From Brachypterus glaber (taxonomy: Eukaryota > Arthropoda > Insecta > Coleoptera > Kateretidae): 64,000 nt of DNA. The notes under the pieces were generated by a model, which worked only from the letters and a program-made list of their open reading frames with translations, was not told the origin of the DNA and searched no databases. The DNA lies in the NCBI GenBank assembly GCA_958510825.1, contig OY294047.1, positions 51,071,365 to 51,135,364 of the forward strand, written 5' to 3'. This document shows, piece by piece, positions 10,210 to 21,437 of this stretch (positions are counted from its first letter, which is position 1; each line of letters begins with the position of its first letter). A program made the position numbers and the translations under genes.

Positions 10210-10710
10210 TTTAATGTTTTAAGAAGGATTTAGCTATATGGTACTATCACTGAATGGTTTCGAAACGAAAAATAAAACGCACCAAATACCCGGGCATGCC
10301 CTTTGTCCATACAGCGCGTTGCAGGATTACAAATATTTGCCGTGAATATGAACGCTATTGAAGCATTTCTGACAATAGAGTTACAACTGTATAACATTTG
10401 CATTTAAATAGGATTAGCTAGTTTTGATTTGTTCAACACTTTAGTTGGCTGCACTGGTTAGGTATTTGTTAACATAACATGTATATGCAACAATCGCTAT
10501 ACATATAGAGTCGTAGAAATATGGAGAGTTATTACTATACACACAAAAATCGATATGCGACAAATTTTGTACATACAAAATAATAATTTTTCAGTTTTTA
10601 TAAAATCCTACTTATTTTGCACGTCTGTAGCCAAGAAAAACTCTATTCTGATATCTCCAAGGAGGCTCCAATTTTCCTAGGTGGTTACAGCCTTTATAGG
10701 TTTGCTTTTT
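10210..10710. other. non-coding stretch
   Basis: No gene seen. Confidence 0.35.
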
Positions 10711-11533
10711 TGAAATCGGGTTATAAATATGTGAGATATGCTAAAAAAAACCTTTTACTGCTTTAAACGCCAATATCTCGAAAACAATGCGTTTTAGGAA
10801 AACGTTGTTTATAACATTTTTTGACCAATTTAAAATTATCTTTTATATAAGTGCTAAATTAACCAAATTCAATAATAATTGCCTTAATTATAAACAAAAA
10901 AAAAACGCTAAAAATAGAAGTTTTACCCTATTTTTACCCCCTTACCCCCAATCGTTTACCCCCAAAATCTAATCAGCTCTTCGGAATACGATAGATAGAT
11001 AAATAGATAGATAGATAGTTTATTAATCCCTTGATCACAAAGTGATATAGGACACATAATAATATTTTACAAATTGCCATATAGAAGCAGTACATAAATA
11101 TTTTGCATAACGCTACAATAAGTAAAAAAAAAAAAAATAATATATAATAAGTTACATAATAAAATGTAAACATAAATTCTTTAAGTCCTTGTAAAACTTA
11201 AACATAGATATAATGTTAATGTAGATAAATATAGATAAACAAATAATAATAGACAAATTAATAATAATAAAAGTAAATAAAGCTATACAAATACATTCGG
11301 AATACGATAAGAAACAATATGCAAAAAACCGCAAGTCGATATCTCATGTAGAAATGGAGTTAGAGAGTTTACACCCAGACAGACAAACAGACGGACGCAA
11401 AATTTTTTTTTTACTGATTTCGACTCAGAATGGTCTAAAACGTCGAGAAATGTGAAAAAACGTGGTCAATAATTTTGACTTTTCGGCGAGGATTTCAATA
11501 CATCGGCACTCTTAGTAGCATTAATTGCCGATG
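10711..11533 (+). repeat. dispersed repeat C, copy 1, interrupted by a retroposon
   Basis: It matches 54014-54492 in the same orientation, from GAAATCGGGTTATAAATATG through CCAATATCTCGAAAAC, TTTACCCCCAAAATC, GACAGACGGACGCAAAAT and ending TTAGTAGCANTAANTGC-GATGTAAT. The end is a small hairpin (TACATCGGCA and TGCCGATGTA). This copy is split by the insert at 10994-11295. No protein is evident. Confidence 0.75.
10994..11295 (-). mobile_element. 5'-truncated retroposon tail with 14-bp target duplication
   Basis: The insert is flanked by TTCGGAATACGATA at 10980-10993 and 11296-11309. The uninterrupted site is seen in repeat C copy 2 near 54284. Read on the minus strand it ends GGGATTAATAAACTATC followed by a CTAT microsatellite, the style of Jockey/RTE-like 3' ends. 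No reverse-transcriptase motif is left, and the short frames inside are low-complexity. Confidence 0.8.
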
Positions 11534-13226
11534 TAATAGTATTCAACGAATATACAGTCTAATAGGTATAGGTTGAAATGTGTCGCCAAAGTTTCCGTGA
11601 CCGCGTCGCCGTCCCATTTGACGTCGCGACGCATTGTTTGCGTCCCGTCAAAGGATCACGTTAATTAATAAAGTTAGGCGGCGAGTTAATATGATATTAA
11701 ACTGGGGACAGCAAACTTTGCCGTTGAGCTTTAGGTCGAGCTTTTCGGCAAATCGCTTAGGAATACTAATGTCAAGCTCCTGATTTGTGAATTTACGCCT
11801 ACAGAGAGTTATATACACGGTGTATTAGAAATGTTAAGGGGTGATTCTAAATCAGAAAATGTTACAAAAAGTTCCTATAAACATGTCTAAAAATGCGTCG
11901 TAAGGGAGCTACGTGTTATGATCCGTATAATTTTAAAATTTTATTTTAATATACATAGCCTATAAGATCTAATTCTTAAAAGTAAGCATGAGTAACGTCG
12001 GATATTTTCGGGTTTTGTTCGGACCCCTCTAAGTAAAAATCGTTGAACTTTGGTAGTGGGGAATTCACACCCAGAAACATTAGCGCGTGTGACCTAAATA
12101 TGCCTCATTTTAATTTATGGATTTATGAAGAGAATAAATAGAGCTCCAAATTTTAGAGGTGATGATTCTTGAATAGTTTTTTGTCTTGTTAGTTAAAAAG
12201 TATCCAGTAGTGTCAAAAGTGAAAATGTAGTTTCTGTGAGAAATAATTTTTGAGAATTATTTTCGAATTAAAAAATAGTTTTTAAACTTAGAAAAATTTT
12301 GAGACTTGTATTATCCGACATGAAAATAATTGGACACTTATAAATATTGTTAGCATGAACACTGATAGAAATTTTGACGAATATTAATTAACTTTGAAAA
12401 GTATTTTGTAAAATAATTTGAATGACTTATACGAACCAGTTCTAATATTTACACTAAGAAAAATGTAGACAATAAATTGGGATTTGAAAATGATTGCGAA
12501 TAGTTGGAATTTCAAACATAGAATGTTTTAATTTAGAAGTGTTTAATGGAAAACTAATATATAATGGAAATTAAGATTTAAGGGTTTTTGCATAGAAATA
12601 GGACTTAGAAGTAAGAATTGATCTTTCATGTTCTTGAAGAATTTATTCACATTTATTTAATATATTATTCTTAAGTTAAGAAGAAATTGTTTTACTCTGT
12701 TTCCAAAGCGCCGTCTCTCTAGAATACCCGCTCCCGAATAAAGTGATAAGTGGTTAAGTATATTCTCCGCTCGGGTATACTTTAAATACGATAGAAGTTT
12801 GTATGCTCAACCTAACTGAGTAAGTTATAATAAAAGTTATAATTAACTGCTCGGCTATAACCGAATTATATACCACATCACTAAATTAGTGATAGATTTT
12901 CAACTTCACTACATACGCCCCTTTTTGCAACTGGCTAAAAAAATCGGTTTTTATTTAATAATTCGGGAACCCTTTGAGATATAGCAACGAGGTTTTGCAC
13001 GTGAACTAACCTTAATAGGCCCATCTTCGTATGTTGTTTCATGTAATTATTTCAACCAGGGGCGTGCGAAACGGGGGGGCCTTATCAGTTTTTTGTCCCA
13101 AATTTTTTCTGTGTAACTTTTTTATTTGATTTTGGTTTGATTCCTCAGGTCAAAATACATAAAAAAGGTACTCTTGTTGTAACACTGTAGGACTAACCGG
13201 AGAAAAAATAATTTAAAGGTGAAAAT
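11534..13226. other. non-coding stretch
   Basis: No gene found. 11590-11650 is a G+C-richer patch (GTCGCCGTCCCATTTGACGT region). 12710-12910 contains GAATACCCGCTCCCGAATAA and CTCGGCTATAACCGA phrases that look like an old repeat. The remainder is plain AT-rich sequence. Confidence 0.35.
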
Positions 13227-13870
13227 TCACGGTTCGTAGTTGCTTATTTTTTCATGATTAAATTTATATCCAAGAACTTTTTGTCTAGGACGATTTTTTA
13301 ATTTTTTTTTTTTTGATGTGCTTGCCAGAACCTTAAAATCTAAGTTTTGTTTTTGGTAACTACAACAAGTTGTGTTGTTGCCCTTACCAGATTTTTGGTT
13401 GCCGCAGCCCGATCGTTTTTTCAGTGTTTTGAACAAAAACCATGCATGATTATTCCGGTGACAAATTGAGACTGTAAATTCGGCGAAAAAATTCTTCATT
13501 TGCATATTTTTATGTACCCCCGAAATAGGCAAATCTGAATTGCAAATATATGGCCAGGGGATATGTCTGTATATTGGCAAAAAAAAAATGATAATTCATT
13601 TTTACGTACTCATTTTCGGGTATTTATTAGAAGATGAGAATGGTTTATTGCTTTTACAAATTTTAAAATAATGAACATACCTTTTTCTTTTAAGGGGGTA
13701 GGCAATGCCAACTGGGCATAATAAAAATTGGTAGTGTTGCCGCCTATAGCGATAGCTATCGCCGATAAATACCTCTCATATCGCCAGAACGATGCGATAG
13801 TTCTAAAATTATCGTCTCGCACAACGGCGATAACGATACTTATCGCGTCCCTTTAAAATCTGAATATTTC
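13227..13870. other. unassigned open frames and GATA/CGATA-rich patch
   Basis: A 117-codon frame on the minus strand (13227-13580) has no ATG support that I trust and no recognisable domain. 13740-13850 is rich in CGATA and TATCG, with the palindrome AGCGATAGCTATCGC. I see no firm gene. Confidence 0.3.
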
Positions 13871-15627
13871 AGCCATCTAATATAAGTTAAAATAATTTGA
13901 CACAAATGTCACATTAAAAAAAAAAATGTCAAAAATTACTAAAATGCATATATCTTCGTAAAAGGATATTTTGCTGCATATGTGTGCCCATTATAAAAGG
14001 CTTTTATCTTTTTGAATCGTATTGCAGGCAAGAATTGCTTTAGTATTTTCCTATTTTTATTGAAAATATAAAAATATGAACTCCTGGCAGTTGCACTAAG
14101 TACCTAATTGAGCATATAGTAAGTACGGTAGTATCTGACTAATACGAGGGATAATTTAAAAGAAGGCATGTAGACCAAATCTGCTGTCTGTAGGATTTGA
14201 GTGCTAAACATCAATTTTAACATTTTGCTTTCCCATTTTATCTCATAAAGAAAGTATTGTGAAAAAAAATCAAGCATTTTTTTGCCTAAATCATTAAATA
14301 TATATTTAAATTTTAATGTACTTTGTGTGAAAACTTTTATTATAAATAATTGATATTTCATCATTAAATGTTAAATTTTTGAGTTCTTTGGTTAACTATG
14401 GAAGTTTTGACGTGTTTTTTTATATGTAACCATTTGAAAATGACCGAACGGTCAAAACGCGTCATGGTGCTTTAAGAATATCAAAAATTAATCGTTTTTA
14501 TCAAGATTTTGGCTTTTGTACCCTGTACCCCTTAATAATTGTATCTGTGTCGGAAGTCACTATAAGCCCCTTTAATGCAACTTTGCTTTTTATAGTAATA
14601 GTACGAACTCATTACTAAATCCCTCACAAAGTACATTACTTTTATTAATAATAAAATTATATACTATTTCTTGACAAAGTTACAATTTGTAAAACATAAA
14701 AAAGTAGAATAAAACTTTACTTTTAAATTTTGTTTTATGTTTTGACCTTTTTTTCTTTAATAAATTACTCTGCCTTGACATATCTGCAGAAAAACTAATT
14801 TAACAAATTGTTTGAAACATGATCATCAGAAAATCTCTTTTCCTGAATTCTGTCCCGCTGAAACATAATATATTCCCGTTTTTTCCCGTTTTCTTTATTT
14901 TCCGAGATTTATCCATCTCGGTAACGTAATACACCCGAAGGGTGTCTGATATTTTATGCATCGCGACGCCTAGGACAAAAGGTACGAATTGTAGCCGTCC
15001 ATTCGGTGAATAATTGACCCTTAGTGTATAATACAAGGCCCACTATCAATTTTTATTGCAAAAGTTTGAACTTTTAGGAATTGTGGATATTTTAATTTAA
15101 ACACAGATATTTTTATAAGGCATCTTTGCCAAAACTTAAAATAAAAAAAAAATCGAAAAAAAAAATATCGATAAATAATAGATAGTCTCTCTTTTGCTCT
15201 GACGTGCTCATATTATGCTCAGAATGACCGACAATTTTTTGCTCTAAATTATTTTATATCGATAGAAAATGCCATAAAACGTGAAAGTCAGACCTTTAGA
15301 CTTTTAGTCCACTTATATGACTCCTTTTTATTTATTATTATTATTAGGAGGCTAATGTTCTCAACACTATGTATTTATATACCCTTCTACAGCCTAAATG
15401 CCTAAATCGACTTTTACAAATGAAGTACCAAAAGATTCGTCTAAATGACCTGAGTAAGATTGGCCATATAAAATTTTGATAAATACAAAATGGCGTTTAC
15501 CACACGTGATGTTTTCTTAATGTAAAACCAAATGAAATAAAAATAAATAAAAAAAACTTTCTATGTGTATGGATCCAAGGAAACTAGAGGCAACTATGCA
15601 TTTTAATATACGTGTGCAGTCCAACGA
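13871..15627. other. non-coding stretch
   Basis: AT-rich DNA. Several short frames occur on the minus strand, all without domains. No repeat copy elsewhere in the window was noticed. Confidence 0.35.
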
Positions 15628-15872
15628 ACTAACAACTCTTCTTTCTAGAATACGCATACCGTTAAAATAAAGTATCGCCAACATCTCGGTTTGTTTGTAA
15701 ACAAATAGTAGGTATATTCAGGCCTGAACAGTAACAGTTACCAGTAACTCGTATTGTTGTCTCTGTTAGAACAAAGTTGTGCGAGTAAGACAGACAAATG
15801 CATATGTTGGCTACGTTTTTTTCCAGTTTTTACAACTGAAATGCCTATTCTAGAGAGAAGAGTTATTAGTTT
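15628..15872. repeat. possible short TIR element
   Basis: Left edge ACTAACAACTCTTCTTTCTA and right edge TAGAGAGAAGAGTTATTAGT are inverted copies of about 30 bases with mismatches. The interior has no coding content. The target duplication is unclear. Confidence 0.4.
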
Positions 15873-17255
15873 GTTGGTGCAGTCGGGTTTGGACTTTTTT
15901 AACGAACTACTTGTTACACTGAGCTCTTTATTTTTAAGGTGTGTTTACGTCTTAGGTGGCCGTGATTTACTGCCCGCTAAATTGGAATTGGAATAAAGGC
16001 CCGTTTTAGATATCAAACAGAAGGCATTGGGGGGCGTTAATAGAGCAGTAAAATTTAGTGATATACCGTGAAATAGCAGGCCGTAAAATTATTTTAAGGC
16101 TTTTTTTTTTCGAAAGCTTAATTGGAAGGGTGTGTTTAATTGTTAATTAATGGAATTTTGAAAGCAATAAACTGTTTTAACTTAGGGGACACCGGGGTAT
16201 AGCTGTCCCTATGAGAAAACAAAACCTTAAAAAATATTTCAATTTGTAAAATATCTTGAAATTGAATTTTTTTATTTGTTAGTTAGTAGTTAGTGCCTAT
16301 TTCCTACCCGTTGCCTATGACAACGGTTGGGAAGTGACGATCAGCTAATTTTACATATATGCTGTCAGAAAATTAGTAAACGTCAAACACATAACCTCAA
16401 ATTGACAAACTAATTTTACGATAATTTTTGCGTTTTTTTTTATGTGTAGGTGTTAGGTCGTAGGAAAAATAGTATACGCACCTCATCGTGCATAATATAC
16501 AATTTCGCTAGACAAGTCTAGTTTACAAGCCCAGACCGAGGTTCGCAAAAAAGGAGAGTCCAGCAAAGAAGTAGTTTTGGTCATGTCTGCATGGCCATGG
16601 CGCAAAAATGGTTTTTAGACAGCCACAATAAAATAGATGTGTTGAAATTGAGTTACGTAATACTTGAACGTTCCCTAAGCTAGAATTTAGAAAACCCTAT
16701 AAATAATTCTTCTTTTAAATTTTATAAGCTATCTTTTTAATTAGGTTTCCACCCGACACATACTTTTTAAAAAAACTTATCCATGATCAAATGAATTCAC
16801 TTTTGCTCAAAATTTGAGCATAGTTCAGCTTCTTTGCTGCATATTTGACGAATAGACAATATTAAATATTAATCAAGAAAAATCAAGGGAAAAATGGTAT
16901 CAATCATTTTCGTTTTGCCGTAGAGATGAAAATTGAGATGAAAATATGCAAGTCAATGGCGAAAAATGAAATTTCATTTTTCTTTATCTTTATTAGTGAT
17001 TTTTTCAGTCAGAAATTCTAAGATTATATCCATGTCAGGCTTGGCATGGAAAGCCGTGTTTATTATAAAGTAGCAAACATTTTCTATCGTATGTCAGTCA
17101 AATTATGATAGAGGAAATGTGCCTATTTTCGAGCAGTACCCAGTTTCCGACAAAAACATGTTTATTTGCTTGTTAGAAATGTTAAGTTAAAAGTGACACT
17201 TTTGTTAAGATTTGTCTTTTGCTTTATTTTGGCAGGCTACAGCCCGCCAAAGTAC
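15873..17255. other. non-coding stretch
   Basis: Near 16650 lies the TTACGTAATACTTGAACGTT phrase shared with 5435. No gene was recognised. Confidence 0.35.
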
Positions 17256-17592
17256 TTTTATCCAATACATACAGATAATGAGACAATTACCAGCTTTATT
17301 TTAAATAGATAAACTCAATAATAACCCCCGCTTTTGGCTTTTACTTTATTGAGTGGATAATTATTTATTTTACCGACTCAACTGTCACTTGTCAAATAAT
17401 TTTCTTGTAAATGTCATTAAAATTTTTAATAAAAATATGAATTTCTAAGCTATTTATTGGATAAAACCTTGTATGGCACTCATGGGTAAACCGATATTGC
17501 CCTCTCGAAAATTAACCTGCTTGGCTGACGCCTCGGGTTAATTTTCTCATGGGCAATATCATACTTTACCCACTAGTACCATAAATAACTAT
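17256..17592 (+). repeat. dispersed repeat B, copy 1
   Basis: It runs from TATCCAATACATACAGATAA to ACTAGTACCATAAATAACT. Other copies are at 34735-35023 (+) and 55243-55573 (-). Near its end is a hairpin: GATATTGCCC..AAAATTAACCTGC facing GGTTAATTTTCTCATGGGCA. The 34.7-kb copy lacks most of that hairpin. No protein-coding content. Confidence 0.75.
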
Positions 17593-18037
17593 TTCGGTCC
17601 CTTATAAAAAATTGCATATCGGTTATGTTCGCCGCCCGCCAAAGTAATTTTGCGGTTCCTTATGGAAAATTAAAATTAAAAATTAAAACTAATTGTACTT
17701 ATTATTTTTACTTTTTTTAGTTAAAAATATGTTTACAGCGGACGAGTAATATATCTCGGTCTTATGCGGTTGTGAATCTCGGCTCACGCCTCGTTAAGTC
17801 CAATCTCCGCGACCGAGAAACATTATTTCTCGTCCTTGGATCATAATATACTATTTAAATAAAAATAGGCAGTCATATTTGTAATCGGCGGAAAAAAAAA
17901 CATGCCATACTTGCTTTTGTAAAAAAATATTGTCATATTTAATGCGAGTAACAGATTTTTTTTGTAGGTAAAAAGTTAAATGTCCGCCATTTTTACAATA
18001 TGGTAGACACTAGAGTAGATTCATGCCAAATTATAAA
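17593..18037. other. non-coding stretch
   Basis: The phrase CGCCCGCCAAAGTA occurs near 17630, and a related GCCCGCCAAAGTACTTTT lies just before repeat B, so repeat B may sit inside an older duplicated sequence. No gene. Confidence 0.35.
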
Positions 18038-18499
18038 TTTTTTCTATTTTGCGACTCTTATAAGCTCATAATCACACGCATTTTGCGTGTTCTTAAAGGC
18101 CCATAAGAGGTCTACCCTTTTTGTTCTTTTGGGTTGGCAACAGATAAAAGCCTAGGCTTTAGCTATCGCTTGACGTTTTCCGTGCAAATGTCAAAGATGC
18201 TTTAAAGTTTAATTTTCTACAAAATTTTGTGTTTAGGTTATTTTTTACCGTGTTAAAATTGTGGCTTTGTTACTTGCAGTGAAAAAGAGAAGATATGACT
18301 ATAAAATATATCAAAATAATATTTGTTCTTAAAATTTTTAACAGGGCGAAACTATAATGCTAATCCGAAATAAAAATCCCTAAATCAGTCATCAATTTAA
18401 ATGTAAGTTTTTTAAAATTTTAAAGCAAAATAGAAAAAATTGTATAAAGCACTCGTTTCATAAGACGTTTTTAGCGCACTAGTACTTTAATATACTATA
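18038..18499 (+). repeat. dispersed repeat A, copy 2
   Basis: Same order of blocks as copy 1 (TTTCTATTTTGCGACTCTTA, GGTTGGCAACAG, TTTAGGTTATTTTTTACC, CTCGTTTCATAA), ending early at GCGCACTAGTACTTTAATAT. The reading frame kept in copies 1 and 4 is disrupted here by small indels. Confidence 0.75.
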
Positions 18500-18795
18500 A
18501 TTCGACTTCTTTAGTTGAATATGCAATACTTTCTAAACGGTACATTAACCGAAATAGGTTTAGAATAAAAGCAACAAGAATTTTAAAAAACGTGTTATTC
18601 ACTCTATTTTGACACCTTCCGTCTTCTATTTTAAAACGATCCGTCTTCCACAATTGACATAAAATTAATTCTGACCTTAAATTAGAAACATAGTTTTGTG
18701 TTAAAGGCCCACACTACATATGTTCCTTACTACTTCAAAACATACTAAGATATTTTTATCTTTTAACTAGAACACTCCTATTTTTACCATATTTT
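18500..18795. other. left flank of the Gypsy element
   Basis: Non-coding. It ends in the target duplication GTAC at 18796-18799. Confidence 0.5.
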
Positions 18796-18799
18796 GTAC
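18796..18799. repeat. target-site duplication GTAC (left)
   Basis: GTAC directly precedes the LTR TG here and follows the other LTR CA at 28969-28972. A 4-bp duplication fits Gypsy integrases. Confidence 0.85.
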
Positions 18800-19948
18800 T
18801 GTACCGTATTTAATACGTTCACTGCCAACGGCTAGTTTTGACAGCGGAGCAATGGGTATGGGCAAGGGAAAAATAGAAAGAATTGATTAATGTTGTTAGG
18901 GGCGCCAGTTACTTTAGCTTTTACTCCTTTAGGTAAGTAACAACCTAGTGTAAATACTTAAGCTTTTCAGTTTGAGAAAATATAACCCCTAAATAAAATA
19001 AGATAATTCATTTGAGAAATTTATTATAAATAAACTTAATGAAAGCACATCAAGTAATGTATTAATATATATATAAAATATGTGTAATTATATTAAGATA
19101 TAATTAAAGAAATCTTAATAAAAATTACTAAATTCAGAAATCATTCGACTTAAATGTATAAAGAAAACATGAAGTTCAGCAAGCACCAAGAAATGTATGT
19201 AAACAACAATCATTTCTTGCAGTGTATAAAAGTCATGCTTAAATTAGAAATCATTTAATCAAAAGTATGATATTTAATAATTAATAAATGAGATTAAATG
19301 TTTTAAAAAAAATAAGTACCTAAAAATGAACAAAAGCCAGAAGGGCATATAGTATTAATCAATACTATATCAGATCTGATAAAGTTTACAGTTATAAGAA
19401 TATTGAAATAAAAGAATTTAAAAATATGAAATATTGCTTTCAAAAGTTTTCAGAATGAGTACTTAGCTGGTTTCTGCAAAATCCATGAGGTATGAATTCC
19501 ATCGTCTCCATCTGTGCAAGTCTCCCCTATGCTGATGAATTCATTTCTCAAATGAAAGAAAAAAAAAATATAGGCTGTCCCATCTACTTTGGAAAAATTA
19601 TCTTCCAGGATAAAATGTACGATTGAAAATGTTGTCCGGGATTAAATATGCTTTTGAAAATTATGTCCAATATAAAATTGTCTGCTAGACGGTTACATAG
19701 AATTTATCTATGCCAAAAAAATACAGAACCATGTTCCAACAGAACATCACTCCATGCGGAGAACTTGTATATCAAATATACCAAAATAAACTTCAACTTA
19801 AATTAATGTAATTCCATATTAATGGTATAGAAATGGTGAGTAATTAATGGTCTAGTGATTGTGCTTAATTAATGGTAATAATAATGGTGCTAAAACAATA
19901 ATTATATGTCAGAAATATTCTAAGAAACAGAAAAACTTAACTTACGTC

Positions 19949-20236
19949 TCATTCTAAGTCTTCGATGTCCATCGAAACGTTATAAATGCGTAATTGTAAA
20001 AAAATATCAGTTATAATATCTTCCGCATTGTTTAAATATTCATTTTCACTAACTTTAAATAAAAATACATGAAGGATTACTTCGATGATTACAGAAAATA
20101 AACACTCGTCAAAATGAGACCACCATTGTACAGAGTTCATCAAGAAAGAGCGAAAATCGACCTTATCAACCGGTATGAACCCTTCAGGTGAATAAAATCC
20201 TATTTCTGAACTATTAGCGACATCTATGCAAGTCAT
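19949..20236 (-). CDS. LTR-internal ORF, unknown (3' LTR copy)
   Basis: A 95-codon frame from ATG to TGA lying wholly inside the LTR, on the same strand as gag and pol. The product is acidic at its C-terminus (SMDIEDLE) and contains hydrophobic stretches around FSVIIEVILHVFLF. I recognise no domain. An identical copy is in the 5' LTR at 28011-28298. Directly after the stop, GACGTAAGTT looks like a 5' splice donor, so the ORF region could be a leader exon of an LTR-started transcript. It may also be a chance frame kept identical only because the LTRs are young. Confidence 0.35.
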   Translation of the reverse strand: MTCIDVANSSEIGFYSPEGFIPVDKVDFRSFLMNSVQWWSHFDECLFSVIIEVILHVFLFKVSENEYLNNAEDIITDIFLQLRIYNVSMDIEDLE

Positions 20237-20431
20237 TATCAACTACAGTTTTACCGTATAGGATTCCTAATAAAGGTAACTGAAACGACACCAAAAATAA
20301 TAACTAATTAAAAGAATGTTTCCTAATAAATCTGTATTAGTGATATCTAACCTCAAAATATTACTCTAAGAAACAAATATAAACAATACTTATTGTTTAT
20401 CAGCAAAACTAATAAAAATACGAACAGAATA

Positions 20432-20686
20432 CTAAGTGTCCTGTGAACTAAGTATAAACAAAATACTGAATCTAAGTGAGCAGTTCCAGCAAACTATTTT
20501 CAACAAATTCTGGATTATCCCGAAGGGATAATCATACACAACTTTCCACAAGAGAGACAAGCTACAGGTGAAAGCCAGTGAAATCCAACCCTCAATAGAC
20601 TCTGAAACATATAAAAACCAGGTAAGTCCATAGACAAATGCACTATAGAGAAATAAGTCATATGATTCTTTATTATTAAAAATCAT
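20432..20686 (-). CDS. LTR-internal hydrophobic ORF, unknown (3' LTR copy)
   Basis: 84 codons from ATG. The sequence is hydrophobic and aromatic (LFLYSAFVYGLTWFLYV, then WISLAFTCSLSLLWKVV), suggesting up to two or three membrane-like segments. No family is recognised. The same frame is at 28494-28748. It lies near the 5' part of the LTR, where U3 is expected, so translation is doubtful. Confidence 0.25.
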   Translation of the reverse strand: MIFNNKESYDLFLYSAFVYGLTWFLYVSESIEGWISLAFTCSLSLLWKVVYDYPFGIIQNLLKIVCWNCSLRFSILFILSSQDT

Positions 20687-20909
20687 ATTCTAATTATGTT
20701 TTCTTTATGTTATTTTCAGGTAGAACTATGGAATAGAGACTTATATGGTTAGAATTCAGTTCCTGCTACAAAATAGTCCCAGATACAAAATAGTTCTGTA
20801 CGTACGTAACTATTTATATACAAAATAAACATAAATTATAACGTAAGTAAACGAATAGTTTAATTAACCCTTGCTATATTACAAAGTGACGATTTATGTC
20901 GTTACACAT

Positions 20910-20920
20910 GCCCCCTCCAA
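20910..20920 (-). other. polypurine tract
   Basis: On the minus strand TTGGAGGGGGCATG abuts the 3' LTR start (TGTAACGAC). This is the usual position for the plus-strand primer of an LTR retrotransposon. Confidence 0.75.
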
Positions 20921-21164
20921 AAATAATAAAAATATTTAATATACAAAAAATATTTTTATACCAAACTCTATAACTATTTAACTTAAATAGCTAAAATATA
21001 TACTATATTTTATTTAATAAATCAACAAAAAAATACAATACTTTATGTAAATCATTTGAAATACTACTTGATAATTAACAATAGCTAAGCTTGATAACTA
21101 CGTGTATCATCCGCCTACTCTTATGTAGAACATAATTTTAGGACTTTATTGGTGTGTGTCATAA

Positions 21165-21218
21165 ACAGGTAATTGTCATAATCAGGTAATTGTCATAATC
21201 AGGTAATTGTCATAATCA
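21165..21218. repeat. 17-bp triple tandem repeat in the 3' untranslated part of the Gypsy element
   Basis: AGGTAATTGTCATAATC is repeated three times in a row between pol and the 3' LTR, with a fainter upstream copy starting CATAAACAGG. Confidence 0.8.
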
Positions 21219-21437
21219 ATTTTGTTTTTCTTTTTAGCTAAGTTTTATCAAGATAAAAAAAAATAGAAATAAAACTTGACTGTGTGCACCAGAATTCTCT
21301 TCTACAAAAAATATATTTATATATTTTTTTTTACTATATACAAAAGTTTTGGGTACCCTTTAAATATTTTCAATACATTGATATTTTTTAAATATCATTC
21401 CGAATGATACTAAGAATATATTCTTATTTAATAAAAG

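Larger units (their letters stand above)
18800..20906 (-). repeat. 3' LTR of the Gypsy element
   Basis: 2107 bases, the left copy on this strand. It matches 26861-28968 at a constant offset of 8061, rising to 8062 after a one-base A-tract difference near 19555-27620. It is long for a Gypsy LTR and contains two open frames on the element's sense strand (95 codons from ATG at 20236, 84 codons at 20686). Confidence 0.95.

Noticed and set aside
13227..13580. A 117-codon host gene
   Set aside because: No domain, no sound start and low-complexity lysine-rich stretches; it could be a chance frame.
20907..21437. An env gene in the Gypsy element
   Set aside because: Only 531 AT-rich bases with no open frame of note lie between pol and the 3' LTR.
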